DNA of 64,000 nt from Nageia nagi (GCA_050084985.1 JBITNC010000001.1:114762001-114826000), one strand, 5' to 3'. Positions 24,989 through 37,678 are shown, counted from the stretch's first letter. Program-made: numbers and translations. The notes: a model not told the origin generated them from the letters alone.

Positions 24989-25830
24989 TTGAAGAAGCTT
25001 GCAAAGCTTTATAAGCAAAGGTCAGAGTTTGATAAGAGTTTTACAGAAACAAAGGATAAGTTAGATAATGCAAATCAAACTATAGATGATCTTAAAGCTC
25101 AAGCTACGATTATAGATGAACAAAAGATCAAGCAAGTTGAAGTTGAGTTGCAAATTGTCATAGCAGCTAACAAAGTATTATCTAATGATAATTCAAAACT
25201 ATTGCTACTGATAAAAAGGTTTTAAAAATCCTTGGTAGAGCAAGTTAGAGAGAGGATGGTAACCTTGCCACATTTAAATTTGTTAAAAGAGCATACAGTG
25301 CAAGCCATAAAGTAGTTCAACACATAGACCACTCTCCATCGATTGGATCTAGATATACTAAGATTAGTTATTGAGAAGATGGAAAGTTGGCTAAGAGTCT
25401 TGAATCAGAAAGACATATCTACCATTACCCCCAAGCCAAGATAATAATATTTGAGGAGGATCTAGGATATAGGTGTACTCCAAGATTTGGTGTTCAATAT
25501 GAACATTGGTAAACACTAGTTCACAACAGAGCTAAGATTTATTAATAAATTCTTAAATTCTTTGATTGAAATGAAAGATCCCAAATTATGGGAAGAACAA
25601 AATGTACAAGGTAGTGCTACCAGTTGGGTAACCAATACCATTCAATTTCTTGAGTAGTATTTTTTAGAGAAGCAAATTTTAGATTTACAATAAATAAATG
25701 ACCTTACTCAAGAAGCAAGTACAAGGTTCCTGCATGCTACAAGGCTAGAGAATGTTCTGGCAAGTTTCAAAGTAGATACTATAAAGATTCAAGCATCCCT
25801 TGTTTTGTCACAAGTTGACTATCAAGACCT
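24989..25830 (+). pseudogene. Coiled-coil ORF fragment of unknown family
   Basis: The open part (24989-25225, up to 78 codons) is highly charged: LAKLYKQRSEFDKSFTETKD, then repeated hydrophobic positions in a heptad-like pattern with Lys, Glu and Gln. It predicts a coiled coil. After the stop, degenerate protein-like text continues in shifting frames to about 25830. The start is the left junction of the insertion, so the N-terminus is missing. It is similar in style, though not demonstrably in sequence, to the coiled-coil ORF at 53.9-56.4 kb. Confidence 0.45.
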
Positions 25831-26357
25831 TAAATAGTTGAATAAAAATATGCACCCCTTCCTCCCAACAAAGCTAATTCTTGCACTTGAGACCCTTACC
25901 AAATCCACATTTGAATAGGCTACTAGAAGCAGTAAGTAGTGGGTCCTATTCTCTAACAAGCAAAGACCCCAAGAGCCTTTAGAAGATTGTATTCTTTTAG
26001 AATTGCACTCTAGGTTGGGATAACATACTATCATTATTTTATTCTTTCATTCTTTAAAAAAATTCTTTCTATTCAAACTCTTTTCCTTTTAAAATTAAAT
26101 TTGAGTCTTCTATTAGCCCTAAGACTAAAGAATTCCAAGTGTTGTTGACATCCAGCTATTGTATGTATAATCTGGCTATTATATAAATGGATTCTTATCT
26201 TTGATATTTTTTCCTTGTAAATTTTTAGTCAAAGATAATCGAGTGTTGTAATAATTCTCAAGAATTTACCTTAAATCATATTAACATTCAAATGGGGTGG
26301 GAACTATACCTATAAAAGGATTATGTATAGGAAGATAAAAGTCTAAGGAAATACTCG

Positions 26358-26426
26358 AGAGTTGTCGATATAGTATCCAGGAGTTGTAGATATAGTGTTT
26401 GGAAGTTGAAAACATAGTGTCTGGGG
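26358..26426. repeat. 22-bp degenerate tandem repeat
   Basis: Three units of the type GAGTTGTNGATATAGTRTYY lie in a row, upstream of the 100-bp array. Confidence 0.7.
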
Positions 26427-26460
26427 TTTTTGGTAAATATAAGTCCAAGTTATGTCCAAA

Positions 26461-26960
26461 TGATGGCGAGTGACAATTCAATAAAATCCTAGATAGAGCC
26501 CATCAATTTTGAATGATGATGTCAAAAATTTTGGCTAAAATCAGCGGGTCCTAGAATAAGTGATGGCAGGTGATGATTTGATAAGATCCCAAATAGAGCC
26601 TACTAATTTTGGATGATGATGTTTGAAATTTTGGCTCAAATAAATGGGTCTCAAAATAAGTTATGGTAGGTGGTGATTCAACAAGATCCCAGATAGAGTT
26701 TGCCAATTTTTAATGATGATGTAAGAACTTTTGGCTCAAATCAGTGGGTCTTGAAACAAGTGATGGCAGGTGATGATTCAATAAGATCTTAGATAGAGTC
26801 CACCAATTTTGAATGATGAGGTCAAGACTTTTGGCTCAAATTAATGGGTCTTGAAACAAGTGATGGCGAGTGATGATTCAACAAGATCCCAAATAGGGCT
26901 TGCCAATTTTGAATGATGATATCAAAAATTTTGACTCAAATCAACAAGTACTAAGAAGAG
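26461..26960. repeat. 100-bp tandem array, five copies
   Basis: Five units start at exactly 26461, 26561, 26661, 26761 and 26861. Each begins TGATGGC(A/G)(A/G)GTGATGATT or close to it and carries GATCCCA(A/G)ATAG, CCAATTTTGAATGATGATG and TTTTGGCTCAAAT. No insertion or deletion has changed the unit length although substitutions are frequent. Confidence 0.95.
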
Positions 26961-27968
26961 CTAGTTCTTAAATAGAACCTAGAGAAAAGAAATAATACTT
27001 GCCAGACTACAATAAGAGTAATGGATAAGAAGTAACACCTAGGTCCACTTGATCTTGAGTGTTTGACCCCCAAGGCCCTCTTAATGTATTGATTTTGACT
27101 CAATTCCATATAACAATGGTAATTTCTTCGCAAAGTAGGTTAATATACTATTTACAACCCCCCCATTGCTCTATTAATTTAGAACTATAGTATGGATCAT
27201 CAATGATTACAGAGAAGTAGATAGTTACTGATAGAACATAGTGCCAAATCGTATCTATCAAACTACAGATGAGTACTTCAATCAGCTATAGTACCATCTT
27301 CAATCAACTACAGAGATGAATAAGGAGCAATCAACAACATGTCAAGAGGATTATGGCTCAATAAATATGATTGTTCTAAAAATTCAAATTCCTAGATAGT
27401 CATATTGTTGGTACTTATTCACTATGTAATCTAACACAATTGTAAAATTTATTGTAAATAGTTTCCCTTGCTTGTTTCAATCAAGATGAGTAATTATGTA
27501 TATTAATGATAGACAATAACCCACCAGGGCATGTAAATGTATAAATGGTAAACTGTTAGAAATCAAAGAGGTCGAACATTCTACCAAATTTTCCCAGATG
27601 TGTAAGATACTTTCATATGTGATAATACAAATGGATAGTATTTTGCCCTTTTGCAATGAGTGGCTATTTATTGGTAAGTGTAAGAAGTTGAGTCCCACTT
27701 TGGAGGAACTCACAGGACTTAGTTTTTTTAACATGGGGTCGAGATCCTGATCCCATCTGGTTCAAGGTCCCTGAGCTAGAATCAAGGTCATAGGGGTTGG
27801 CATCCTACCCTCATAATATCCCTCCCCCCATGGGATCTTGGTCCACAAATTCAAAATTATTACCTACCCTTTTCACTTGGGATTAGGTTTGGTGGATTTA
27901 ACCTTAGCTTTGGACCTGCAGCTTCATGGTCATAACAATGGTAATGAAGTTTACTAACTTTGGACATG
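26961..27968. other. Non-coding end of the insertion
   Basis: No gene seen. It contains a G/C-richer stretch around 27735-27850 with GATCCTGATCCCATCTGG and CATGGGATCTTGG, which are partly self-complementary. The small minus-strand open frame 27477-27734 has no recognised motif. Confidence 0.4.
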
Positions 27969-28295
27969 TGGTTATCTAACTAACACCATAAATATAATAA
28001 CTACCTACAAAAGTGGCTATAAAATCTACACCATAAATATGGCAACTACCTAACTAACAACCATGATGATAAATAAGCTTAAGATGCTAGCTACTCTATG
28101 ATACATGTCAAATATTCCTAAACTCCTATGACACCTAGTGACATTAGGAATTTATTCCACTTACAAACTTGAAAATATAAAATATAAAGATGCTTTTCTC
28201 TCACCTACATGCTAATGACACCTACACATTTATGACACCTAAACTAATAATATTACAATCACCTTAATCCTAAGGATTATTTTTCCAACATAGAA

Positions 28296-30330
28296 GTATA
28301 TTAACTTCACCGATCCTTCATTATGTAACTTATCTCCTTGGGATGTTAACAACTCTTTATTTTATTTATTACTTACTCTATGAGAGTTGAAATTTTTGGA
28401 TTTTTTTCTCCATTTAGTTAATCCTTGAGTTGGATTCACCCTATAATTTTCTTACATGCTTGTTGTGATATCTTCCATAACTAGTTATTGTTGGCCATGA
28501 AGCATCATCACCTTCATAGGATCTTATCTCCCCTTTTAGGTTGTTGCTGCCATTATTCCCATACATTACTCTTCCATTACCTAATCCACTTGCATGTTAA
28601 ATATCTCATATCTATTTGAGAACTTATTAGACTAAGTTTATTTTTTCCTTATCCTTCTCCTATTTAGTTGTTCAAACACATCCCATTTTGCTTTTGTATC
28701 ATATGCTATGTTGGTTTTTCCTTTATTTATTACATCATTCTATGTTACTATAAGAGGGTAAACTCTCCATCTTGATGCTAGTGGTTTAGAATCTACTTAT
28801 TGTATTTATGATTAACTTACCACTTTTAAAAATATCTAAATTAAATAGTTGGTTTAGATATGTTTCCGTACAAAGACAAACATAGATTCTTGGGATTCCT
28901 TCCATTATGTCTTTAGAAATACCCAAATATTTCCCAAAAATTCACCTATGGTTTTGAAGGCTTATTCATTCCAACACTCCATTTGGAGTGCATACAAGCT
29001 TTACCCACACATGTATAAAAAAGGGTGCAATATGTGATCAAAATCCACTCTCCAAGGCTAAACAAATAATCCTAGAGGGCTATGATTCCTTTTCTCTAAT
29101 TAAGAAGCCATGTTTCTATCCACCATTGAGGAGAATGTAATAATGAAATAATCATTGTTTAGAACCATAGGGAATACTCACTTAAGGTTCTCCCAACTAC
29201 AAAACACTCAAGGTAGTATGAATACTCATGAATTTGAAAATTAAATCATGGCTAGCTCTATAGAGAACACTCTTCTACAATAATTTAATCAATGATTAAC
29301 TTTGTCCTTGTTCTAGACTATAACAAGAATCTATTAATTCTATAATTCACCTATTTGTCCTCTAGCTTTTATATTACAAAGGAAAAAACCATTTTTCATA
29401 TTTTTTTATCTTTTATGATAATTGCATATTCTCCTTCAATAGGTCTACAAAAGAACTCTACCTATCTAGACAGAGGACTAGAGGTAACTTAATGGGATTT
29501 CTTAAAGCCACATTATCTTCATAAGATTTCTCTTTCTCTAACTATCAAGAAACTTACAAGAGTGTATCTTACATCACACACTTTTGGGAAGTACCCTATA
29601 GTTCTATATATAATGCTCTTATTCAAGCGTTTTACTTTATTTATACAAAATCTCAATTTTGGACCCACTTAAAAAACCTACTTTCATCAAATCTTTAACA
29701 TTATCTTCGAGTGTGCATGAGATTTGAGAATGGTGCTATTGTCATCTCTAATTACATCAAACTACACATCGTGTGGCCTTATATTCACTCTTGGTTAAAT
29801 AAGGATTTGTTCACACTAGCTTTGTATTGAAAAAGACCACCATATTTCGAAGGACCAATGTGTTTATAGGTTATGCAATACCGAACCAAAATTTGAAGAG
29901 CATTTTATATTCATTTTACCCATCTACTATGAAATTTGAGGCCGATACCATTGCTTATTCAAAGGTTTCCATTCTATGAAATCATAAATGAATTATGAAG
30001 ATCAAAATGCATTGCACTCTATATTTGAGAAACCACCCACCTTAGATAAAGCTTAATCACTGGTAGATGCCACAACTCAATTGGATCCAAACTTATCACA
30101 TCCTTTTTTTTTTCAATCATAGGAAGTTACAAACCAAAAGGACACCATGATTCTTGATGAATCTAGAAGGACTATTCATCAATGCATTACTACTAAAGCC
30201 ACTAGGGTTACTTCCTCTTATTGTAACATCATGAGCTTCATTTGGACCTTGAGTTCTAAAGGAATACCCTAACTCTTCATACACCATGATATAGGACATA
30301 TTTATCATTTGTTCATTCCAAAATATGAAG
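28296..30330 (-). pseudogene. LINE remnant, ORF1-like part of the split LINE
   Basis: Minus-strand reading near 28850-29050 gives IHVWVKLVCTPNGVLE and, lower down, FGKYLGISKDIMEGIPRIYV. The spacing resembles the DUF4283-type domain of plant LINE ORF1 (a P-x-W-V/R-L motif followed by IG..LG and an ARI-type strand). The rest is too decayed to assign. Orientation and position fit the LINE RT at 22450-23557 once the 4.7-kb insertion is removed. The ORF1 call rests on one domain-like stretch. Confidence 0.4.
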
Positions 30331-30339
30331 ATTCATCTT

Positions 30340-31180
30340 CAAAATAACAAATTATCCATCAACATACTTTTGATCCACAATCTCTAGATAAATATTTTCT
30401 ATATCTCTTCTTCGTAAAGTGTGCATAATCTTAATTACTAGATCCTATACTTCAAATATCTATTAATGTTTTTTTTTTGTACAAATAAGACATATATATT
30501 TTGATACATTATACATTATTTTATATTTATAATGATTAAATAAAAGTTACATTTTACTTATTCTTGCAATTAATATTTGATAATTAAAATTACTTAGTGA
30601 ATGTTCACTTCATATCACAATATGCTATAAAACAAAACACTATTTGATGATCAATATTTCATGCCTATCTTTTGTATATTCTTTCATCAAACTTTTTGGA
30701 CTAGAAAATAGTTAACACAACAAATCAAGATAAATCCATGGTTACAATAAGAGACACTACTCATAAAATCTTAACCTACACTAAAAAATCTCTTATGTTA
30801 TGCAGATAATCTTTAACATATATTCACATAAATCTTAATAATTTTGAAGACTTATGGTTGAATTTGTAGGTTGATATAGAGACTTGGGAGAAAGGTGAAA
30901 AATTATTTGAAAAATTATTCATAAACTAATGTGCATATGTCCAAAGAAATTGCTAGAACTACTATAACAAAAAACTTACACTAATATTTCTCTTATCATT
31001 AGAATTTACTTTCCCTTAATAGATATGGTTTTCATCTATCAATTAACAATCTCCACAATCAAATCATATTAAAAAAAAATCAGCATACTTACTATAGATG
31101 ACTCCTACTATTGTAATACACATTGTTTAATAGTTTACATTTTTTCACATCAATTGAAATGTGTTTTAAATATGTAAAAT
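30340..31180. other. AT-rich spacer
   Basis: No gene or repeat recognised; A/T runs and ATATATATT-type words dominate. Confidence 0.4.
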
Positions 31181-31500
31181 TAGTTCATCCATTCATGAAA
31201 TTCTATCTTGAATTCAATCATGAGTTCAATTATACATTCCCAATTTCAAGGCAAGTTTCCTCTTACAAAACCTTTCATCAACACGTTGATAATGGTTTTT
31301 ACGATAAAAAAATCCCATGTTCTCTTCCACTACAGAACTAGTGTTTGTGAATTGCTTCAGAAAAGTATTGCATCATTTGAAACACTGCAATATCATTTAC
31401 TTTTGTTCATCTATGATGATCTCATACATATAATATCTTTTAATCAAATTATTTGACTACATTCCTAATCAAATTCCAAACTTATCTCTTTTCATTATTG
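31180..31500. repeat. Dispersed repeat, copy 1 (partner at 46430-46740)
   Basis: Aligned blocks shared with 46430-46740 include ATGAGTT(C/T)A(A/G)TTA(T/C)ACATTC, CATCAACA(C/T)GTTGATAA(T/C)GG, and TTGCTTCAGAAAAGTATTGC against TTGATTCAGAAAACTGTTGC. Both copies are in plus orientation. Neither has a continuous frame in common, so the repeat looks non-coding. Its termini were not found. Confidence 0.7.
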
Positions 31501-31529
31501 AATATATATTGATGATTCATCCTACCTTT

Positions 31530-34450
31530 GAGGAGAATCTAAAAACATGGTTGGATTTCAAGGTGAATAGAATTACAATGTATAGGGCATCTAAAAAACT
31601 AAAATTTAAGAGGAAAATGAAGAAATGCAACATGAGTATTTTTGAATGTGAAACAGAGGAAAGAGAGTTTTAAAGGAGACTTATATTCTATAGAACAAAC
31701 AATTCTAAGGAAAGGGAGAGATGAAAAACTAGATAGAAGAGAAAAAGAAACCCTATTACAATACATTAACACAAGAAGAGGTACATTGGAGGTAAAAATC
31801 AAGAATTACATGGCTAAAAGGAGACAAAAACACTAGCTTCTTTAACATAAGAACATTTAAAAGAAGAAGCTCAAATAAAATATTTGAACTTAAAAAATCA
31901 GACTATAACAAGAGATGCAATGGATATTAAGAATGAAGCAAAAGGGTTTTATCAGAAGCTATTGAAGGACCAAAGAGAAAATAACATTGTAATAGGTAAA
32001 TTATTGAAAAATATTCCAAAATTAATAGATCAAAATATGAATTTCCAACTAGAAAAAAGGTATAATAAAGGAGCAGATCAAAAATACAATTTTCTTAATG
32101 AAAAAAGATAAAGTACCAAGGCGAAATGGGTTTCCAGTAGGCTTCATTAAAAAAACTAGTATATAGTACGTAATGATGTGATTGCAACAATCATGTAGTT
32201 CTTTAGAAAAAAAAAACTTTTACAAGCATGGAATGCCACCTTCTTCACATTAATACCTAAAACCCATACAACAAAGGAATTCAAAGAGTATAGACCTATA
32301 AGTCTATGTAATGTCATCTACAAAACAACTACAAAGATCATGGTAGAAAGAATGAAGCACCTTCTTCCAAGAATTATATCTTTCGAACAAGATGGGTTTG
32401 TACAAGATAGAAAAATAACAAATGGTATTCTTCTTATGCATGAGGTTTTACATTCCATAAAAGTGAAAAATGAGAAGGAAATGATACTCAAATTAGATAT
32501 GGAAAAAGACTATGATTGGGTAAATTGGAATTTCTTAGATTTGGTACTACAAAGCTTTGGCTTTGGAGACAAATAGGGGAAATGGGTATAGGAATGTATC
32601 TCCACATCAAACTTCTTAGTAATTATCAATGGAGAGGCATTTAGTTTCTTTGCATCAACAAGGGGCCTTAGACAAGGAGATACAATATCACCCTACCTCT
32701 TTATCATTATGGCAGAAGCTTTAAGGAGAGCCATTAGACAAGCAAGGGAAGATGGAGTCACAAAAGACATAATATCAAGAAAAGCTTGTGATCCCACCAT
32801 GCACCAATTTGTTGATGAAACAATTCTTATGGGTCAAGTGACAAAGAGTGAAGCAAAGCAATTTGAGAAAATTATATAATGCTATCAAAGAGCATCACAT
32901 CAAAAGGTAAATATGCAAAAAAAGAAATCTTTATGTTGAATTCCACAAAACAAAACAAAAGGAAGATAGCCAAAAATTTTGGATGTCAATTAGAAGACTT
33001 GCCAACTAAATATTTTTGGGATGCCATTGTTTATAGGAAAAGTTAAAACAACATTCTAGGATGGTCTAGTAGACAAAATAAGGAACAAACTCTTGATTTG
33101 GAAAGGGAAAATTCTATCTTATGCTAGGAAATTGTTGCTCAAAACACAATTGCAAAGTATGCCCATTTACAATGTTATGGTTTTTCCAATGCCACACATT
33201 ATTGCTAATAAAATTGATCAGTTGTGTAGTAGATTCCTCTAGGATGGTCGAACAAAAAGAAAGAAAGTTCTCCCTAGTAGCATGGAACAAAATATGCACT
33301 AATAAAGAAGTAGGAGGCTTGGGATTGAGAAGAGTGAAGCATATGAGTCAAGCATTGAGGGGAAAACTAGCTTGGAGATTGGCCTTGGAAGAAGATAAAG
33401 AACAGGTTAAGGTTTGTAGGGGTAAATACATATAGAGGATAAACTCTAATTTGAAAGTAGGAAGTCCCTCCATACGGATCACCCTTTTGGAATGGAATGA
33501 TCTAAGATTAGACCCTTGTTGACCAAAAACCTAGCATGAAAGTGTGAAATAGGGGAGTTAGTATATTTATGAGAAGATAAATGGATAAGGAGAAAGCCCT
33601 TAATTATGTATAACCAATTTCAAGAGGGGGAAAATGGGCTATTCAAGAACAATGGGGAAAAGTATCTAATTATTTCAATCAATAAAAAGGTAGATAGAAT
33701 TTAAAAAAAAAAACTGCAAATGTACAAATTGAACAACAATTAATAAAGGTTAAAGAGGAATTAAGGAAAAAAAATATTTAGCTAAATAAAGATAAAGATG
33801 TGTCAATTTGGAAGGTGACAAAAAATGGAAGTTACAATGTGAAACATGCATTTCATTGGTTGAACGAATGTCCACAAGGAAAAAAACAAGGAGCTATGAG
33901 ATAAGGTTTGGTTGAAAGGGATTATCCCAAAAATAAGCTTTTTTAATGTGGGTTGTAACACATAACAAATTATCTACTTTCGATAATTTTAATAAAAGAG
34001 GTTTTCAATTGCCTAAGAAGTGCACTCTATGTAGGATACAGAAGGAAAATAGAGACCATATCTTTTTCTACTACCATTACACAAATAAATTTTCAATGAA
34101 ATTCTAAAGAAAGTAATCTATCATTGGGTATCACCTTAGTTAACTAAAGAAATGATTATACAATGGCCAATGATGGTAAATTATAAAAAAGAAGGAATGT
34201 TATAGAGTTTGATCCGATCCCATACTTATTGGCATATTTGGAAAGAAAGAAATAGGAGGATCTTCGATAACAAGGAAAATGAAGCAAAGAAAAATTTCAA
34301 ATTGCCAATGTAAAAATTGATGGAAAATATAGTAATATCTATCAACGAGATGGAACCAATTGTGTTTAAAAAATTAAATTTAAATGAGGATGGAGAAAAT
34401 AACTGAGGGAGAAGAAAACCATACAACTTTTGTTGTCATGTTAGGAAGTG
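31530..34450 (+). pseudogene. LINE ORF2 remnant, longest in the window
   Basis: The order is: pre-RT helices (WLDFKVNRITMYRASKKLKF, 31550), FYQKLLKDQ (31945), EYRPISLCNVIYKTTTKIM (32290), RIISFEQDGFVQDRKITNG (32370), ILKLDMEKDYDWVNWNFL (32490), TRGLRQGDTISPYLFIIMAE (32660-32720), the catalytic box HQFVDETI in place of FADD (32805), the thumb (IPIYNVMVFPMPHIIANKID, about 33160), and zf-RVT-like text (KVTKNGSYNVKHAFHWLNE, 33815). A HIWKERNRRIF motif near 34230 closes it. Frames change repeatedly and the catalytic motif is lost. Endonuclease and ORF1 are missing on the 5' side. Confidence 0.9.
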
Positions 34451-34965
34451 AAGTAGCAAAAATGATGAGTTGGCAATCTTATCACATGATGGAATTGAAA
34501 CTATCTTTTAATTGAAGAGTTGGAGAGGTGAAAGGACAAGGTAATACCATTTCTCATGCTAGCTAGCAAATTTCAAAGCTAATTGGGATCTTGAGGCACA
34601 TGACATTTCTAACAAGCCATAATGCTCATAAATACATCTATCAACATCAAAGGTTGCATGCAATCATTTGGCTCAAACAAATTTTGTTACAAGAATCAAT
34701 TCAACAACCAAAGGAAGAAAGGATGGGGGAAGATTTGTTTAAAACAAAGCCAATTTCACTAGAGCAAACAAAGGAAAACAAGAAGGTATGGAATATTATG
34801 AGCAATAGGAGGATTGCAGGGTTTCATAGACGCATGCAAGAGTTATGACCCACAATTGTCAGCAAGGATGACTAAGTAATGGTTTGGAGGTACATGCAAG
34901 ATGAATTCCATGTAAGTGGAATTCAATCTTGGCACTATTGCAGAAGCAAACCATATGCCTAATAA
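34451..34965 (+). other. LINE tail and unassigned flank
   Basis: An open frame at 34591-34848 (85 codons) has no recognised motif. It lies between the LINE end and the first base of the gypsy-like LTR; the last five bases before that LTR are AATAA (34961-34965). Confidence 0.35.
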
Positions 34966-36251
34966 TGTGACATCCCCCTTGCATGATCATAATTAATCTA
35001 GGAATCCGATAGGTTCCTCTTGTAATATATTTTATTAATGCATTATGCTTTCATGTTTGTAACTTGGGATAAAAGACTTAATGGGTCAATGGATCCCACT
35101 GTGAGCCCCAAGTGGGACGTCTCCCTCCCAAGTCTAGATTAGGAGTTATTATTGCATTTTGAGATCCCAATAATGATTATGGGAATCCCAAGGTCTATTA
35201 TTACATTAAGGTGATGGATGGACCCTTATACGCTTACACCAACCTTAGGGAGGCTACCATACACCCACGTTGACCCAACTTGACACCAAGACCCCCATGC
35301 ATGACCTCTTGACCCACGTGGGCATGCATGGCACTCCTAGACCTCCATGTTGGCACTTAATGCACCCAAGCCCCCCACATTGGCATGCCTAACCCCTAGG
35401 CACCCATGGGAATTCTAGGCCCCCATGAGGCCAATGTTGGATTATAGAAGCCAGGTGATGACTCCTAGGTGAGATCCAAATAGAGCAAGGGTATAAAGAG
35501 ATGTTGAAGCCTAATTGTTGGATATACCTAATTATTATTATACTTCATATCGTCTAGAGGACAAGAAGACTTAGCGGCACTAAGTCCATCCCCTAGGTGC
35601 AGCATTTAGGAGGGCTTTTAGGCTGAGGGATCCTAATCGTCTATAACATTGGTGTAGCACCCTTGCCCATCTAATGGTATTATGAGGTATAACTACTACC
35701 TTTAGTGGTTAGCCAGGGTTTGACAAGGGTGCCTTCGATGGAGAGGATTCAGAATCAAGAGCGATACTATCCCATGGTTCCGATATTATTCCAGTAGTGA
35801 GAGACATTTGACTATGCCCTAGTTGGCTCCTTGGAGGCCAATGTCAGCCCTATTAGGTCTAGTATTGTATTATTGTCATTCTATATCATATATACAATCG
35901 TTGGGGCATTGGATCTCATATTTTGTGTTTGTATACTTATCTTGTGCATCATTGGATTACCATTGCTTGTATATGTTGATATTGGTCAAACGTTGGCATT
36001 GTGAAGTGTTATTCATTAATGTATGCTTGTATTGGCCAAACATTGCCATTTGGGTGTTGTTAATGCTTGATATTGAAGCCCTAGATTAGATGTTGTCATA
36101 TTTGCATTGTAATAACTTGAAGTGGAAGGCCTAACCATAATATTTCCATATGAGGGATTATATGCTTGAAATCGATGCCCTAGGCTTGACATTGAGGTTT
36201 ATTGGTTTGGATTTGCTGATTATTGCTTGAGGTTGTGTTTGGATCTTTATA
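34966..36251 (+). mobile_element. LTR A (5' LTR of outer element)
   Basis: About 1.29 kb from TGTGACATCCCC to GGATCTTTATA, directly before the PBS. It carries a degenerate minisatellite (about 35230-35450) with repeated CCCACGTTGGC-type words, and blocks such as AGAAGACTTAGCGGC and GGCTGAGGGATC that recur in LTRs B, C and E. The possible target-site base string at its left is AATAA. Confidence 0.85.
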
Positions 36252-36252
36252 A

Positions 36253-36264
36253 TGGTATCAAAGC
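36253..36264 (+). other. Primer binding site of outer element
   Basis: TGGTATCAAAGC follows the LTR after one base. It differs from the common initiator-tRNA site TGGTATCAGAGC at one position. Confidence 0.8.
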
Positions 36265-36449
36265 TTGGATCTGACCATCCTGTGTATGAGACCTACAGTG
36301 AATCGATATTATACTAGATCCAACATTTGAAGAGAGATAGTGTTCGCAAGGAAGAGTAATAAGTCACACACATAAGAGACTTCCTCTAGGGTTGTCCATG
36401 AGGAGAACTATCGACCATGAATGAATGAGGTACTGAATGTGGGAGCATT

Positions 36450-37664
36450 TGTGATGTCCCCTTTTTCCAATTGTTATTAGTTATGGGGTCCAAAAGTTTC
36501 CTCTTGTAATATACTTTATTTATGCATTGGACATTCATATTTGTGACTTAAGATAGGCAACTTAATGGGTCAATGGACCCCATTATGAGCCCCAAGTGGG
36601 ACATCTCCCTCCTAAGGTTAGATTAGGTGTCATTATCATACATGAAGATCCTAAAACATGATTGTGGAATTCCAAGGTCTATTTAGCATTGTGTGGATGA
36701 ATGAACACTTAATGGCCCCAACGTTGAGATTGGGAGCATTTAGACACTTGTGCTAGCTTAGGGAGGCTTCTAGACCCCCATGTTGGGACTTGAGACCCAT
36801 GTTGCCCCCTAGGTGCCCACACATGCATTCTTGGTTCCAGGTGGAGCATAAGGGAGGCCCAAATACCCATGTTGAGCTTGGATTGATCCTTAGGTGCCAA
36901 CGTTGGGCCATGAGGGGATTGAGTGATGACATTAAGGCATAATCGGAACCAAGGAAGGCTATTTTAATCATTAGAGTCTCATTACTAGATATACAAAATT
37001 ATTATTCCTTTCATATCATTCAGAGGATAATAAGTCTTAACGGTACTAAGCAACCTTCTTAGGCACAACATCTAGAGGGCATTTAGGCTGAGGGATCTTA
37101 TCCATCTACAGCACTGGTGTAGTACCTTTTCCCAGCTGGTGGTATTCTGAGGTACTACTTCTACCTTCAATAGTTATCTAGGGTTTGAGGAGGATGCTTT
37201 CGATGGAGGGGAATCTTATTCTGAGGGAGTGTACTGTCCCATGGTTCCATGATTGTTCTAGTGGTGAGAAGATATATTATTATGCCCTAGTTGGCTCCTT
37301 GGAGGCCAACATCAACCCTTTTGGGCCTAGTATTGTATTTGTTGAATGTTGTACATTCTATATACCACCAAGGGCATTAGATCTCATATTTTGTATTATC
37401 TACATCATTCTTGTACATGTATTAGATTACTATTGTTGTGTATAGTTGCATTGAACATACTTTGGCATTATGGAGTATTGTTTATTGCATGCACAAGCTA
37501 AATGTTGGCTTATTTGCATTGTGATAGCTTGGTTTGGATACCCTAACTCTATTGTTTCCATCTTGAGGGTTTATGCACTTGTGTTTGATGCCCTAGGCCT
37601 AACATTAGGGTTTGTTGGTTGGAATTTGCTCATTTGCTCCTAATTTGAATTTTGGATCATCATA
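36450..37664 (+). mobile_element. LTR B (5' LTR of inner element)
   Basis: 1,215 bp, from TGTGATGTCCCC to GGATCATCATA. Closely similar to LTR C throughout, including TTGTAATATACTTTATTTATG against TTGTAATGTACTTTATTTATG near the start and the shared GCATTGTGATAGCTTGG part. It contains the CCCA(C/T)GTTG minisatellite. Confidence 0.88.
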
Positions 37665-37666
37665 AG

Positions 37667-37678
37667 TGGTATCAAAGC
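37667..37678 (+). other. Primer binding site of inner element
   Basis: TGGTATCAAAGC, identical to the outer element's site, two bases after LTR B. Confidence 0.85.

Larger units (their letters stand above)
24994..27968 (+). mobile_element. About 3-kb insertion splitting an LTR
   Basis: The 5' LTR of the TAGAA element stops after CTTGAA (24993) and resumes at TGGTTATCTAAC (27969). About 26 bp of LTR present in the other copy are missing at the junction and no TSD is visible, so the insertion was imprecise or one side was later deleted. The insert holds a coiled-coil ORF at its left end, a TATA-containing LTR-like part near 26150-26280, and tandem repeats. It may be a fragment of a larger retroelement, but no PBS or PPT was found. 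Confidence 0.6.
23558..28290 (-). mobile_element. Non-autonomous LTR element with 5-bp TSD TAGAA
   Basis: The element starts TGTAAG at 23558 and ends TCCAACA at 28290, flanked on both sides by TAGAA (23553-23557 and 28291-28295). In minus orientation the 3' LTR is 23558-24013, preceded by a PPT (complement of about 24014-24026). The internal region 24014-24922 is about 900 bp without recognisable gag or pol. The PBS complement CTCTGATACCA lies at 24923-24933. The 5' LTR starts at 24935 but is broken at 24993 and resumes at 27969. The PBS and PPT are copia-like. With no coding capacity it must have used proteins of another element. Confidence 0.85.

Noticed and set aside
26461-26960. CRISPR-like array
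   Set aside because: The repeats are contiguous 100-bp units without unique spacers, in eukaryotic repeat DNA with no cas genes.
35823-36089. Plus-strand open frames inside LTRs (also at 37185-37445 and 41299-41583)
   Set aside because: They recur because the LTRs are homologous; they are hydrophobic chance frames with no conserved start and lie in regulatory sequence.
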